A stretch of 64,000 nt of DNA from Pseudomonadota bacterium. GTDB lineage: Bacteria; Pseudomonadota; Alphaproteobacteria; RF32; CAG-239. The notes under the pieces are model-generated. The model did no database searches. It was not told the origin of the DNA and saw only the letters and a program-made list of their open reading frames with translations. Shown in pieces: positions 50,639-59,215 of the stretch (positions are counted from its first letter, which is position 1; every line of letters starts with the position of its first letter). The stretch lies in assembly GCA_018362935.1 (NCBI GenBank), contig JAHALQ010000001.1, forward strand, positions 1 to 64,000, in the 5' to 3' direction. Made by a program: the position numbers and the translations under genes.

Positions 50639-51454
50639 TTAAAGCGTGATTTTTACCGAGCAGATTTGGTTTTTCTTGCGCTTGAGAATTTCAAAATGAA
50701 ACCCTTCAAACATGAATTTCTGCCCTTCGGAAGGGATTGACTGGGTCATGTCAAGAAGATAGCCGGCGATTGTCGCCGCATTGTCATCACAGATATCCCA
50801 GCCGAATTTGCGATTCAAGTCGCGTATCGGCACCTGCCCATCGACAATAAAGGTGTTGTCGTCAACTTTGCGGATTCCCATAATATCCAGATTGGAAACA
50901 TCGCTTTCATCGTTGATGTCGCCGACAATTTCTTCCAATATGTCTTCCAAGGTAACAATACCTTGCAAAACGCCGTATTCGTCAACCACAATGGCAAAAT
51001 GCTCCCGCCGCGCGCGGAACAGCTGCAATTGCTGCTTGAGCGTCGTGTTGTCGGGAATAAACCACGGTTCGGTCATTATCTTGCGAATGTCAACCTGGCT
51101 GTAATCGCCTTTGCGGTCGATAATTTCCTTAAACAAAGTCTTTATGCGGATAACGCCGACAATATTTTCCGGCTTGTCCTGATACAGCGGAATTCTCGAA
51201 AATGGACAGTTCTCAACTTTTTCAAGAATATTTTCCACCGGCAGGTCAATATCGACGGAAAACAGGTTCTTGCGATGATTCATTACGTCATAGACGGTAA
51301 TTTCCGATAAATCGAGAATGCCCTCAAGCATGACTTTCTCCTGATAGGCATTCGCTTCGCCACAGTTATTGATAGCGCCGCGGAAAGCGTCTTCAAAAGA
51401 AACCGGCTCTTTATTGTCCTGATGGTTGAAAACTTTTTTCAACAAAGAAATCAT
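50639..51454 (-). CDS. CorC/HlyC-type CBS-domain protein (no membrane domain)
   Basis: 271 residues. Two CBS repeats (VYDVMNHRKNLFSVD...; the second ending in [26 protein letters not shown]) and a C-terminal CorC-HlyC domain (DNTFIVDGQVPIRDLNRKFG) match the cytoplasmic half of CNNM/CorC proteins. The membrane-spanning DUF21 domain is missing. CorC-type proteins are linked to Mg/Co efflux. It overlaps aroK by four bases; aroB, often found between aroK and this gene, is absent. It is a paralogue of 59216-60103. Confidence 0.9.
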   Translation of the reverse strand: MISLLKKVFNHQDNKEPVSFEDAFRGAINNCGEANAYQEKVMLEGILDLSEITVYDVMNHRKNLFSVDIDLPVENILEKVENCPFSRIPLYQDKPENIVGVIRIKTLFKEIIDRKGDYSQVDIRKIMTEPWFIPDNTTLKQQLQLFRARREHFAIVVDEYGVLQGIVTLEDILEEIVGDINDESDVSNLDIMGIRKVDDNTFIVDGQVPIRDLNRKFGWDICDDNAATIAGYLLDMTQSIPSEGQKFMFEGFHFEILKRKKNQICSVKITL

Positions 51455-51999
51455 GCGGATTTTCCTTTGGCCACAAAATTTTCAATTGCCTCAATAACCC
51501 GGTTTACCGTAATTCCGACTTGTTCTTCTTTGGTTTGTACCACAATATCGGCTTCTGAATAAAACGGATACTCTTCTGATATATATTTTTCGAGTTTGTC
51601 TTTCAATTCATCATCCGACCCGCGCAGAAAAGGCCTGTGTTTCCGACCGGCGGTGCGGCTGTATAAAACGTCCAAATCAGCTTTAAGCCAGACTGTAATT
51701 GCATTTTTTTTGGCATATTCCCTCGTCTGCGGCGCCACGAAAGACCCGCCCCCCGATGCCAGCACGCAAGGGGCTCCTTCCAGCAGGCGCTTCATGACCC
51801 GCGCTTCGCCGGCGCGGTATTCCTGCAATCCGAAGCATTTGAGAATATCAACCAAAGACAGCCCGGCCGCTTTCTCGACCTCGCGGTCGCCGTCGACAAA
51901 AGGCAGATTCAGCTTTTGCGACAGACGCTTTCCGACACTGGTCTTGCCGCTGCCCATCAATCCGACCAAAAGAATTATTTTGCCATTAAGATTTATCAT
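51451..51999 (-). CDS. aroK: Shikimate kinase
   Basis: 182 residues. P-loop GLMGSGKTSVG (13-23), shikimate-site D-G-D (about 36-38), R-x-x-E-A near 63 and ASGGGSF (about 81-87) are diagnostic. The LID region has R-K-H-R-P. It phosphorylates shikimate in the chorismate pathway. It starts the aroK-CBS pair, divergent from the small gene and xerD. Confidence 0.96.
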   Translation of the reverse strand: MINLNGKIILLVGLMGSGKTSVGKRLSQKLNLPFVDGDREVEKAAGLSLVDILKCFGLQEYRAGEARVMKRLLEGAPCVLASGGGSFVAPQTREYAKKNAITVWLKADLDVLYSRTAGRKHRPFLRGSDDELKDKLEKYISEEYPFYSEADIVVQTKEEQVGITVNRVIEAIENFVAKGKSA

Positions 52000-52099
52000 T
52001 TTCGCTTTATTTTAATTAATCTTTCAAACTTCTTGTGCTAACTATATAAACAAAGCCTCTTGATATCAATATGTTTTTTATAAAAAAGGAGAACCTCTC

Positions 52100-52234
52100 A
52101 TGCGTCAGAAAAAGTCAAATCTCATCTACTACATTCTCGGTGCCGTTTTGTTTGCCGCGGTGGTATTTGCCGTCGTCCATGAGGTTCCCATGCAGGTTGA
52201 GCATGTCGAAACCGAAATTCCCGCCGCACGGTAA
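52100..52234 (+). CDS. 44-residue single-pass membrane protein upstream of xerD
   Basis: MRQKKSNLIYYILGAVLFAAVVFAV is a basic start followed by one membrane helix; the tail HEVPMQVEHVETEIPAAR is acidic. The Shine-Dalgarno AAAGGAG lies eight bases upstream, and its stop overlaps the xerD ATG (TAATG). Both points argue for a real gene. Short proteins with this layout are common before xerD in alphaproteobacteria. Function unknown. Confidence 0.75.
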   Translation: MRQKKSNLIYYILGAVLFAAVVFAVVHEVPMQVEHVETEIPAAR

Positions 52235-53124
52235 TGATAGGCCTGATTGATGATTTCCTGGATATGATGCGCGCCGAAATCGGCGCGACGGAAAATACCG
52301 TTAATTCCTATCGGCGCGATTTGCAACAATTTTCTGAAAACAGCCCAAAGCCGGTTGAACAGATAACCGCCGAAGATATTGCTTTATATGTTCAGAAATT
52401 GAATAAGCAATACGCCGCCAAATCGGTTGCCCGCAAAATTTCCGTGCTTCGGGATTTTTTCAAATTTTTGTATTCCGAAAAAGAAATCAGCTCCAATCCG
52501 ACAGCTAATATCACGGCGCCTAAACAGGAAAAACCGCTGCCCAAATTTCTGACCCCCGAAGAAGTCCGGGCGCTTATGGACGCGGCACAAAGCCAAAACG
52601 GCATTGCTTTTCAGCGCATGGCTGTCATGCTGGAGCTGATGTATGCCTGCGGGCTGCGCGTTTCAGAACTCGTATCCCTGCCTGAAAACTGCATTAATTT
52701 TGACAAGCGGCAAATTCTGGTTCGCGGCAAAGGAAACAAAGAACGCCTGATTCCGATAGCAGACAAAGCCGCAAAAATGATTCTGGATTATTTTGAGCTG
52801 CGCCGTGAATTTATCCGCGGCCGCAAATCCGTCTGGCTGTTTCCGTCCAAGCTGTCCGCTGCCGGACATATCACCCGCGGCGCGTTTTTCAAAAACCTCA
52901 AGGAAGTCGCCGTTCTTGCCGGTATCTCGCCGCAACGTGTTTCGCCCCATGTTTTGCGCCATTCTTTTGCGACTCACCTGCTGCATAACGGCGCCGATTT
53001 GCGCTCCGTCCAGAAAATGCTCGGACACGCCGACATTGCAACCACCGAAATTTATACCCATATCATGAGCAGCGAACTTCTTGACGAAGTCCGCGCCAAA
53101 CATCCGCTCAGCCGGTTGAAATAA
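52234..53124 (+). CDS. xerD: Tyrosine recombinase XerD
   Basis: 296 residues. SAM-like core-binding N-domain (about 1-85) and catalytic domain with R142 (LRVSEL), the lysine of GKGNKER (about 166-169), H239 and R242 (PHVLRHSFATHLL), H265 (LGHADI) and nucleophile Y274 (TEIYTHI), so the full active site is intact. XerC/XerD resolve chromosome dimers at dif. Length and position beside aroK fit XerD rather than a mobile integrase. Confidence 0.93.
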   Translation: MIGLIDDFLDMMRAEIGATENTVNSYRRDLQQFSENSPKPVEQITAEDIALYVQKLNKQYAAKSVARKISVLRDFFKFLYSEKEISSNPTANITAPKQEKPLPKFLTPEEVRALMDAAQSQNGIAFQRMAVMLELMYACGLRVSELVSLPENCINFDKRQILVRGKGNKERLIPIADKAAKMILDYFELRREFIRGRKSVWLFPSKLSAAGHITRGAFFKNLKEVAVLAGISPQRVSPHVLRHSFATHLLHNGADLRSVQKMLGHADIATTEIYTHIMSSELLDEVRAKHPLSRLK

Positions 53125-53127
53125 AAA

Positions 53128-54033
53128 TCAGTGATGGCGGCAGCCGCAGCCGTCCCCGCCGCAATTACAGTTACGCCCGTGCCCCTGCGCCTGCTGTTTT
53201 TTATAAGCTTCATAAGTATTTTCCAAAAGCATGGCCACAGTCATCGGGCCGACCCCGCCGGGCACCGGCGTAATATGCGAGGCTTTTTCGCAGACCTCGT
53301 CAAAATCCACGTCGCCGCACAATTTGCCGTCAATCCGGTTTATGCCGACGTCAATAACCACGGCGCCTTCTTTAACCCAGTCTTTTTTAACCAGTTTGGC
53401 ACAGCCGCAGGCCGCAACCACAATATCGCCCTGCCGGACAATTTCAGGCAGGTTTTCCGTTCTGGAATGGGTAATGCTGACCGTACAGTCATGATTAAGC
53501 AGCAGCATCGAAACCGGACGCCCGACAATATTGGAACGGCCGATAACAACGGCATGCTTTCCCGCCAGCTCAATTCCCGTGCTTTCCAGCAGCTTCAAGA
53601 TTCCGCGCGGCGTTGCCGAAACAATTGCTTCCGGCTCGCGGCAGGCCAACAGTCCGGCATTATACGGATTAAACCCGTCAACGTCTTTTTCAGGACGGAT
53701 TTTAGACAGGATATGCAGCGGATTAATATGTTCCGGCAGCGGAAGTTGAACGATTATGCCGTTGACATGCGGATTCTCGTTAAGTTCGCCGATGACTTCC
53801 AACAGCGCATGCTCACCGATTGTGTCTGAAAATTCCATAATTTCGCAGCCGATTCCGACTTCCGCGGCCGCTTTCTTTTTGTTGCGGACATATATCCGGC
53901 TTGCCTCGTTTTCACCGACCAGCACCACCGCCAGAACCGGCATGTCTTCGCCGTCGTCAGAGGCAATCCGTTGCGCCAGTTCCTCACGGATTTTGGCCGC
54001 GGTTGTTTTTCCGTCGATTATTTTTGCTGTCAT
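53128..54033 (-). CDS. folD: Methylenetetrahydrofolate dehydrogenase/cyclohydrolase FolD with Cys/His tail
   Basis: 301 residues. Y-x-x-x-K segment (IYVRNKKKAAAEVGI), GIIVQLPLPEHI, PEKDVDGFNPYNAGLL, GRSNIVGRPVSMLL and PVPGGVGPMTVAML define FolD, which makes 10-formyl-THF with NADP. After the normal end comes a tail (about 282-301) GRNCNCGGDGCGCRHH with four Cys and two terminal His, which is not part of the family and could bind metal. It begins directly after the DUF167 stop codon. Confidence 0.93.
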   Translation of the reverse strand: MTAKIIDGKTTAAKIREELAQRIASDDGEDMPVLAVVLVGENEASRIYVRNKKKAAAEVGIGCEIMEFSDTIGEHALLEVIGELNENPHVNGIIVQLPLPEHINPLHILSKIRPEKDVDGFNPYNAGLLACREPEAIVSATPRGILKLLESTGIELAGKHAVVIGRSNIVGRPVSMLLLNHDCTVSITHSRTENLPEIVRQGDIVVAACGCAKLVKKDWVKEGAVVIDVGINRIDGKLCGDVDFDEVCEKASHITPVPGGVGPMTVAMLLENTYEAYKKQQAQGHGRNCNCGGDGCGCRHH

Positions 54034-54351
54034 TCAGGCCTCCTCTGTCCAGCGGCTGATTTGCGCTGCCGCATTTTCACTGTCTGTTCTTACCAAAATT
54101 TTTTTATAGCGGTCAAGCTCGCCGCTGATAATCTCAAATTCATTTTTTGCCATTTTCAGCGATTTCGCCAGATAAGCAATCAGTTCTTTGTTGGCTTTGC
54201 CTTTTTCCGGCACGCTGATAACATTGATTTTCAGATATTCCTCGCCTTCGGGCGTGACAAAAAAGCCGTTTTTCCGGCACGACGAAGAGTTCGGCGCCAG
54301 CCTCACTCTCAAAATGATACCGCGGCTGCTTTTCTCCCAGACCCGATGCAA
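54034..54351 (-). CDS. DUF167 (YggU-family) protein
   Basis: 105 residues. LRVRLAPNSS near the start and the helix-strand pattern ending VPEKGKANKELIAYLAKSL...FEIISGE match the small conserved DUF167/YggU family, of unknown function. It lies in the usual yggT-yggU-folD order and is adjacent to folD with no intervening base. Confidence 0.9.
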   Translation of the reverse strand: MHRVWEKSSRGIILRVRLAPNSSSCRKNGFFVTPEGEEYLKINVISVPEKGKANKELIAYLAKSLKMAKNEFEIISGELDRYKKILVRTDSENAAAQISRWTEEA

Positions 54352-54352
54352 T

Positions 54353-54652
54353 TTACACCAGCATGGCGCTGAGGCGCAAAATCAGGCGGCTTACCAGAAT
54401 TAATCCCAAAATCAGGATGAACGGAGAAAAATCAACGCCTGAAAAAGGAGGAATTTTTTCAGAGATTTTCTTATAAACCGGGATTGTCAGCTTATCAAGA
54501 ATTTCAACGGTTTTCTGGGTATATTTATTGGATGCTTCCAGAATTTTAAAATGAATCAGCCACGACAAAACAACCTGAACGACAACCACTTTAAAATAAA
54601 TATCAACCAATAACCCTAAAACATAGACAAAAGGCTCAAGCAAAGCGCCCAT
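54353..54652 (-). CDS. yggT: YggT-family membrane protein
   Basis: 99 residues from the ATG preceded by GAGGAG and seven bases. Two membrane segments with the YggT pattern around YFKVVVVQVVLSWL and a C-terminal helix (FSPFILILGLILVSRLIL). The family is linked to membrane integrity and osmotic stress, with no defined activity. It is first in yggT-DUF167-folD. Confidence 0.88.
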   Translation of the reverse strand: MGALLEPFVYVLGLLVDIYFKVVVVQVVLSWLIHFKILEASNKYTQKTVEILDKLTIPVYKKISEKIPPFSGVDFSPFILILGLILVSRLILRLSAMLV

Positions 54653-54686
54653 TAAAAATCTCCTCACAATAAAACATCTACCGATT

Positions 54687-54715
54687 TTGATATCTCAATC
54701 GGCGGCGTCTGTCAA
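54687..54715 (-). promoter_or_regulatory. Promoter of yggT-DUF167-folD
   Basis: On the minus strand TTGACA and TATCAA are separated by 17 bases, about 35 bases upstream of the yggT start and just after the preceding gene. Confidence 0.55.
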
Positions 54716-54727
54716 TACGCAAAACTT

Positions 54728-55765
54728 TTATGCCGACTGGCGGCTGTTTTCATACAGGCGGCGGTAGTCAGCCATTCTGAAACCGTTAAGGCTGCGCGTC
54801 TTCGGCAGCATTTCGGCAGCAGCCGCTTCTTTCTCGACTTCCTCTTTGGATTTGCCCATTCGCATAGCCATAAGCACAACCGCTGTTTTACGGCCGTTCT
54901 CACGAACAGAAACAATTTTATTTTCGGCGGCTTCACGAGTTTCGGTAACCGGACGGAAACGGACGAATTCCTCGCCGATTCCCTGTTCAAACTCACGGGA
55001 ATCGATACCGGACTTAATCCGCAGATACCGGTTGGTCATCGATTCGTGGGCAAGCACCATTGCGCCGGCGGTGAGTACCCGCGCTTGCTTCTGCTCCTGA
55101 ATGCGGTCCAGTTCTTCCCGGCTGTCCGCCCGGTCTTTGGTCGCCTGCATCTTTACGCGCAGGCGCCGCAATTCGCTGAGTTTAAAGTTCATAAAGGCCA
55201 GCCTTTCCAGAGCCTGCTCTTTGAGCGGCCCGTTGCCGTAGACCGCGGCACCGGCATACAACGCGATAATCCGCCGCATTTCGGTTTCGCGATCGCCCAG
55301 AAAATCAATAAAGCCGTTGCGGGCATTGACTTCTTCCTGCGTGGTTCCGTCGGAATTAATTTCGTTTTCAATTTTCTGCTGCGCTTCCACCCAGTCATAA
55401 TACTCGGCGCGCGGATCTTCCCCGGCGTCAATTTTTTGCAGGGATTCGGCAATCAGAAAATCCAGTTCGAAAGTATTGATTTCCACGCCTTTGATTTTGG
55501 CAACCTGTTTAATCTCCTCAAGTTTTTCGGCAGCTCCATAGGCATTGGCAACCTTATTAAGCTTTTGCTGGGCAATAAACCTGTCGGCTTCTTGCTTAAG
55601 GGTCTGCTTGTCAACACCGGCCAGAGTCGAGCGGGCATAATTCATTCTCTGCCGTTGCTCGGGGGTCTGCCCCATAGTATAATGCAGATCGGCAAACAAG
55701 TCTTCCGAATGCTGCCGGTATTCTTCTTTCCAATCGGCGTAATCTTCTAAACGTGTATCGGGCAT
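54728..55765 (-). CDS. Helical protein of unknown function
   Basis: 345 residues, very rich in Glu, Arg, Ala and Lys, predicted almost wholly helical. No signal peptide or membrane segment and no catalytic motif I recognise. It contains Gln/Arg-rich stretches (QTPEQRQRMNYARS, QEQKQARVLTAGA) and a C-terminal FRMADYRRLYENSRQSA. It lies 21 bases after the TerB-like gene on the same strand, so the two are likely co-transcribed. Confidence 0.65.
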   Translation of the reverse strand: MPDTRLEDYADWKEEYRQHSEDLFADLHYTMGQTPEQRQRMNYARSTLAGVDKQTLKQEADRFIAQQKLNKVANAYGAAEKLEEIKQVAKIKGVEINTFELDFLIAESLQKIDAGEDPRAEYYDWVEAQQKIENEINSDGTTQEEVNARNGFIDFLGDRETEMRRIIALYAGAAVYGNGPLKEQALERLAFMNFKLSELRRLRVKMQATKDRADSREELDRIQEQKQARVLTAGAMVLAHESMTNRYLRIKSGIDSREFEQGIGEEFVRFRPVTETREAAENKIVSVRENGRKTAVVLMAMRMGKSKEEVEKEAAAAEMLPKTRSLNGFRMADYRRLYENSRQSA

Positions 55766-55786
55766 TCTGATGCTCCTCTTATAAGG

Positions 55787-56233
55787 TTAAACCTTTTCAA
55801 AAATAATCTTGCCTTCTTCGAGCCAGACAATCCGGTCAATGACCCATTGGCTGATTTGTTCGATTTTTTCAAGCTCCAGCCCCATCGACTCTCCGACCCG
55901 GCCGATAAGCAGCACTTCCTTGTCGGACAAATCGCCGTCGGAATTGGCGAGCAGGCACATTTCCTTAATCAGCATCATGGCTTTCTTGCGGTCTTTAATC
56001 AATTTGACCGCGTCGACAATCTCGTCGTCACTCGCTTTGGCCCTGATTTCGTCATATCTGTTTTCCGGCACGCCGAGCGCCAGAGCCATTTCGCGGATAA
56101 AAAGCTTTTCTTCGTCGTCAAATTCCCCGTCAGACATAGCCAGTCTGGCAAGTGTTTTAAGAAAAACCACGCGTTCGTCTTCCGTCATTGATGCTAAATA
56201 CCCCATATCGTTCTCCATATTAAAATTTGACAT
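55787..56233 (-). CDS. TerB-like protein
   Basis: 148 residues. Two repeats with acidic metal-binding-like motifs: SDGEFDDEEKLFIREMALALGV (about 34-55) and NSDGDLSDKEVLLIGRVGESMGL. This D-G-x-[FL]-x-x-x-E pattern is typical of TerB/DjlA-like helical domains implicated in tellurite resistance and stress. No other ter gene is near. It is paired with the helical gene downstream. Confidence 0.7.
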   Translation of the reverse strand: MSNFNMENDMGYLASMTEDERVVFLKTLARLAMSDGEFDDEEKLFIREMALALGVPENRYDEIRAKASDDEIVDAVKLIKDRKKAMMLIKEMCLLANSDGDLSDKEVLLIGRVGESMGLELEKIEQISQWVIDRIVWLEEGKIIFEKV

Positions 56234-56350
56234 TGCCTGCTTCCTCTCCTCATAATTAATCTGCTTCTATATTATCAAAAATTAATAACATTTCAATCAA
56301 AAAGCAAAATTTGGGCTTCTCTGCAAAAAGCAATTGAAATTATACCGCGC

Positions 56351-56378
56351 TTGACATAAGATACACGCAGATTAAATA
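56351..56378 (+). promoter_or_regulatory. Promoter of the miaB operon
   Basis: TTGACA and TAAATA are separated by 16 bases, about 18 bases before the miaB start. Confidence 0.5.
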
Positions 56379-56395
56379 ACAAATACGGAAGTAAA

Positions 56396-57730
56396 TTGAA
56401 GAAATACTACATCAAGACTTTTGGCTGCCAGATGAATGTTTATGATTCTCACCGCATTGCCTCAATTCTGCAACATCTCGGCTTTACGGAAGCAGCTTCT
56501 CTCAAAAACGCCGATTTAGTCATTCTCAACACCTGTCATATCCGCGAAAAAGCCGCCGAGAAGGTTTTTTCCGATTTGGGCCGCATTGAAATGGTTAAAC
56601 AGGAGCGCGCCGCAGAAGGGCTATCGACGGTCATCGGCGTGGTCGGCTGCGTCGTGCAGGCCGAGGACGAACAGATTGCCAAACGCGCGCCGTATGTTGA
56701 CTTTGCCTTAGGCCCGCTGACCTATCACCGTCTGCCTGAAATTTTGGCCAAAATCGGCCGCGCTAAGGGTGAAACGATTATTGATACCGAATTTCCGGCC
56801 GAATCCAAATTCGACTTTCTGCCCGAAAACAAGTCTGCCGGCGGTTGTTCTTTTCTGGCTATTCAGGAAGGCTGCAACAATTTCTGCACCTACTGCGTCG
56901 TTCCTTACACCCGCGGCATTGAAACTTCGCGCCCGGTTGAAGATATCCTGCGCGAAGCCCGCAATTTGGTTGCCCAGGGCACCGTTGAACTCAACCTTCT
57001 CGGACAAAACGTCAATTCATATCACGGCGAAGACGCCGCCGGCAGAGAGCGGCCGCTGGCCTACCTGTTAAATAAAATTAACGAAATTGACGGCTTGCAG
57101 CGTATTCGCTACACAACTTCATATCCGGCAGACGTTACCGATGAGTTGGTTGACTGCCACAAAAACATCAAAAAGCTGATGCCTTACCTGCACCTTCCGG
57201 TACAATCCGGTTCCGACAAAATCCTCAAGGCGATGAACCGCCGCCATACCGCCGGACAATATCTTGAAGTTATCGCCAAACTGCGCGAAGCCAATCCCGA
57301 TTTGCGCTTTTCGTCTGATTTTATCGTCGGTTTCCCCGGTGAAACGGATGACGATTTTCAGGCAACGCTGAATCTTGTCAATCAGGTGAAGTTCATTCAG
57401 GCCTTTTCCTTTAAATATTCGCGCCGTGCCGGCACCCCTGCCGCCCTGATGCCTGACCAGGTTGAAGAAAAAGTCAAAAAACAGCGCTTGGATATCCTTC
57501 AGGATTTATTATTTTCTTATCAATTAAACTTTAATAAAGAAACTGTTGGTAAAATAGTGCCGGTATTATTTGAAAACCGGGGACGCCATGCCGGACAGCT
57601 GGTCGGCCGCACGCCGTATATGCAGAATCTGCATGCCGAACTCGGAAAAGAATATTTAAACAAAATCGTCAACATCAAAGTCACCGAAGCAACCACCAAT
57701 TCGCTCTCCGGTCAAAAAGAAGGAAATTAA
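56396..57730 (+). CDS. miaB: tRNA-2-methylthio-N6-dimethylallyladenosine synthase MiaB
   Basis: 444 residues. It starts with TTG, supported by GGAAG upstream and by the family start KYYIKTFGCQMNVYDS. UPF0004 cluster ligands C11, C47 and C85; radical-SAM ligands C160, C164 and C167 in CNNFCTYC; and a C-terminal TRAM domain. It adds a methylthio group to A37 of tRNA. It heads miaB-phoH-ybeY-corC-lnt, a standard alphaproteobacterial run. Confidence 0.95.
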   Translation: MKKYYIKTFGCQMNVYDSHRIASILQHLGFTEAASLKNADLVILNTCHIREKAAEKVFSDLGRIEMVKQERAAEGLSTVIGVVGCVVQAEDEQIAKRAPYVDFALGPLTYHRLPEILAKIGRAKGETIIDTEFPAESKFDFLPENKSAGGCSFLAIQEGCNNFCTYCVVPYTRGIETSRPVEDILREARNLVAQGTVELNLLGQNVNSYHGEDAAGRERPLAYLLNKINEIDGLQRIRYTTSYPADVTDELVDCHKNIKKLMPYLHLPVQSGSDKILKAMNRRHTAGQYLEVIAKLREANPDLRFSSDFIVGFPGETDDDFQATLNLVNQVKFIQAFSFKYSRRAGTPAALMPDQVEEKVKKQRLDILQDLLFSYQLNFNKETVGKIVPVLFENRGRHAGQLVGRTPYMQNLHAELGKEYLNKIVNIKVTEATTNSLSGQKEGN

Positions 57731-57732
57731 AT

Positions 57733-58698
57733 ATGGCAGAAATTAATTTTGAGTTGTTTAACAACACATTGGTACAGCAGTTGGTCGGGCCGCAGGACTA
57801 TAATCTGCGCCTGCTCGAAAAAATTCTTGATGTTGAAATCGGTTCTTTCGGGAACAAAATGAATATCAAAGGTTCGCCCGCCGCCATCGAGCAGGCCAAA
57901 ACCGCCATCGACGTCTTGTACAACAAGGTCAGCAAAGGCGTTTCCGTCGGTGACGAAGAAGTCAAAGCCGCGGTTCGGATTTCCGACGGCAGCACCGATA
58001 CCGAAACCGCCCAGGATCTGAGCAACATTGTGCTCAAGACCAAAAAACGCCATATTTATCCACGCTCGGCCACTCAGGCACTCTACATTCAGGAAATGAT
58101 GAAAAACGAACTCGTCTTCGGCTTAGGACCAGCCGGTACCGGCAAGACCTACCTGGCCGTTGCCTTGGCCGTTTCAATGATGCTTGAAGGCAAAATTGAT
58201 AAAATCATCTTGTCGCGCCCGGCCGTCGAAGCCGGCGAAAATCTGGGGTTCCTGCCCGGCGACCTCAAGGAAAAGGTTGACCCTTATCTGCGCCCGCTGT
58301 ATGACGCCCTGTATGAAATGCTGCCCGCCGAGCAGGTTGACAAGAAAATTTCCCTCGGCGAAATAGAGATTGCCCCGCTTGCTTTCATGCGCGGTCGTAC
58401 CCTTTCCAATGCGTTTGTCATTCTTGACGAGGCGCAGAACACCACCCCGATGCAGATGAAAATGTTCCTCACCCGCTTGGGCGAAAATTCGCGCATGGTC
58501 GTCAACGGCGACTTAAGCCAGGTCGACCTGCCGCGCGGCACGGTTTCGGGTCTGCGCGATGCGCTTGACATTCTCAAAGGCACACCCAACATCAGTTCTG
58601 TTCGTTTCAGCGCAGCTGATGTTGTCCGCCACGGCCTGGTTGCCAAAATAGTCAAGGCTTACGAAGAACGCAGCAAAAAAGAGTATGGTGATGAATAA
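57733..58698 (+). CDS. ybeZ: PhoH-like (YbeZ) ATPase
   Basis: 321 residues. N-terminal KH-like part and a C-terminal P-loop ATPase with Walker A GPAGTGKT (132-139) and Walker B VILDEAQN; SRPAVEAGENLGFLPGDLKEKVDPYLRPL is diagnostic of the PhoH family. YbeZ works with YbeY in rRNA maturation and decay. It ends overlapping the start of ybeY. Confidence 0.95.
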   Translation: MAEINFELFNNTLVQQLVGPQDYNLRLLEKILDVEIGSFGNKMNIKGSPAAIEQAKTAIDVLYNKVSKGVSVGDEEVKAAVRISDGSTDTETAQDLSNIVLKTKKRHIYPRSATQALYIQEMMKNELVFGLGPAGTGKTYLAVALAVSMMLEGKIDKIILSRPAVEAGENLGFLPGDLKEKVDPYLRPLYDALYEMLPAEQVDKKISLGEIEIAPLAFMRGRTLSNAFVILDEAQNTTPMQMKMFLTRLGENSRMVVNGDLSQVDLPRGTVSGLRDALDILKGTPNISSVRFSAADVVRHGLVAKIVKAYEERSKKEYGDE

Positions 58699-59212
58699 CG
58701 CCCTTAATGTCATAACAGACGGCGGCGCATGGGAAAACTGTGGTTTTGACGTTTTCCAAACTGCCCGGACTGTTTTTGACACTGTCCTCTCTTATGTCGG
58801 CAGAAACGAAGAAATCGGCTTTTTGACGCTCGGCAAAAACCTGATTGTCAACCTCTCGCTGAGCAGCGACGCGGAGGTTCATAGGCTTAACAAGGAATTC
58901 CGCGGCTTTGACAAACCGACCAACGTTCTCTCTTTTGCCAATATTGATGACGAAGACTTTGATAACTATATCAAGATAAGCCCTGAAATCGAACTTGGCG
59001 ACATAATTATTGCCTATGAAACGCTGTCGCGGGAAGCCGCTGAGAAAAAAATTTCCCTGCATGACCATTTTGCCCACCTTCTGGCGCACGGGCTGCTGCA
59101 TCTTCTCGGTTTTGACCACCAACAGGACGAAGAAGCCGAATATATGGAAAATTTCGAAATAAATATCTTGCAGCAGCTGAATATCAACAACCCCTATCAG
59201 GAGTATAATTAA
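58691..59212 (+). CDS. ybeY: Endoribonuclease YbeY
   Basis: 173 residues from the second ATG (MNNALNVIT), which has AAAGAG seven bases upstream; the first, two codons earlier, is too close to it. The zinc site is H133, H137 and H143 in HGLLHLLGFDH. The upstream FDKPTNVLSFA strand is also conserved. YbeY processes 16S rRNA 3' ends and takes part in ribosome quality control. Confidence 0.95.
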   Translation: MNNALNVITDGGAWENCGFDVFQTARTVFDTVLSYVGRNEEIGFLTLGKNLIVNLSLSSDAEVHRLNKEFRGFDKPTNVLSFANIDDEDFDNYIKISPEIELGDIIIAYETLSREAAEKKISLHDHFAHLLAHGLLHLLGFDHQQDEEAEYMENFEINILQQLNINNPYQEYN

Positions 59213-59215
59213 ATT

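Noticed and set aside
52234..53124. The tyrosine recombinase as a phage or island integrase
   Set aside because: Length, motifs and position beside aroK and the 44-residue gene fit the chromosomal XerD; no attachment site or cargo genes are next to it.
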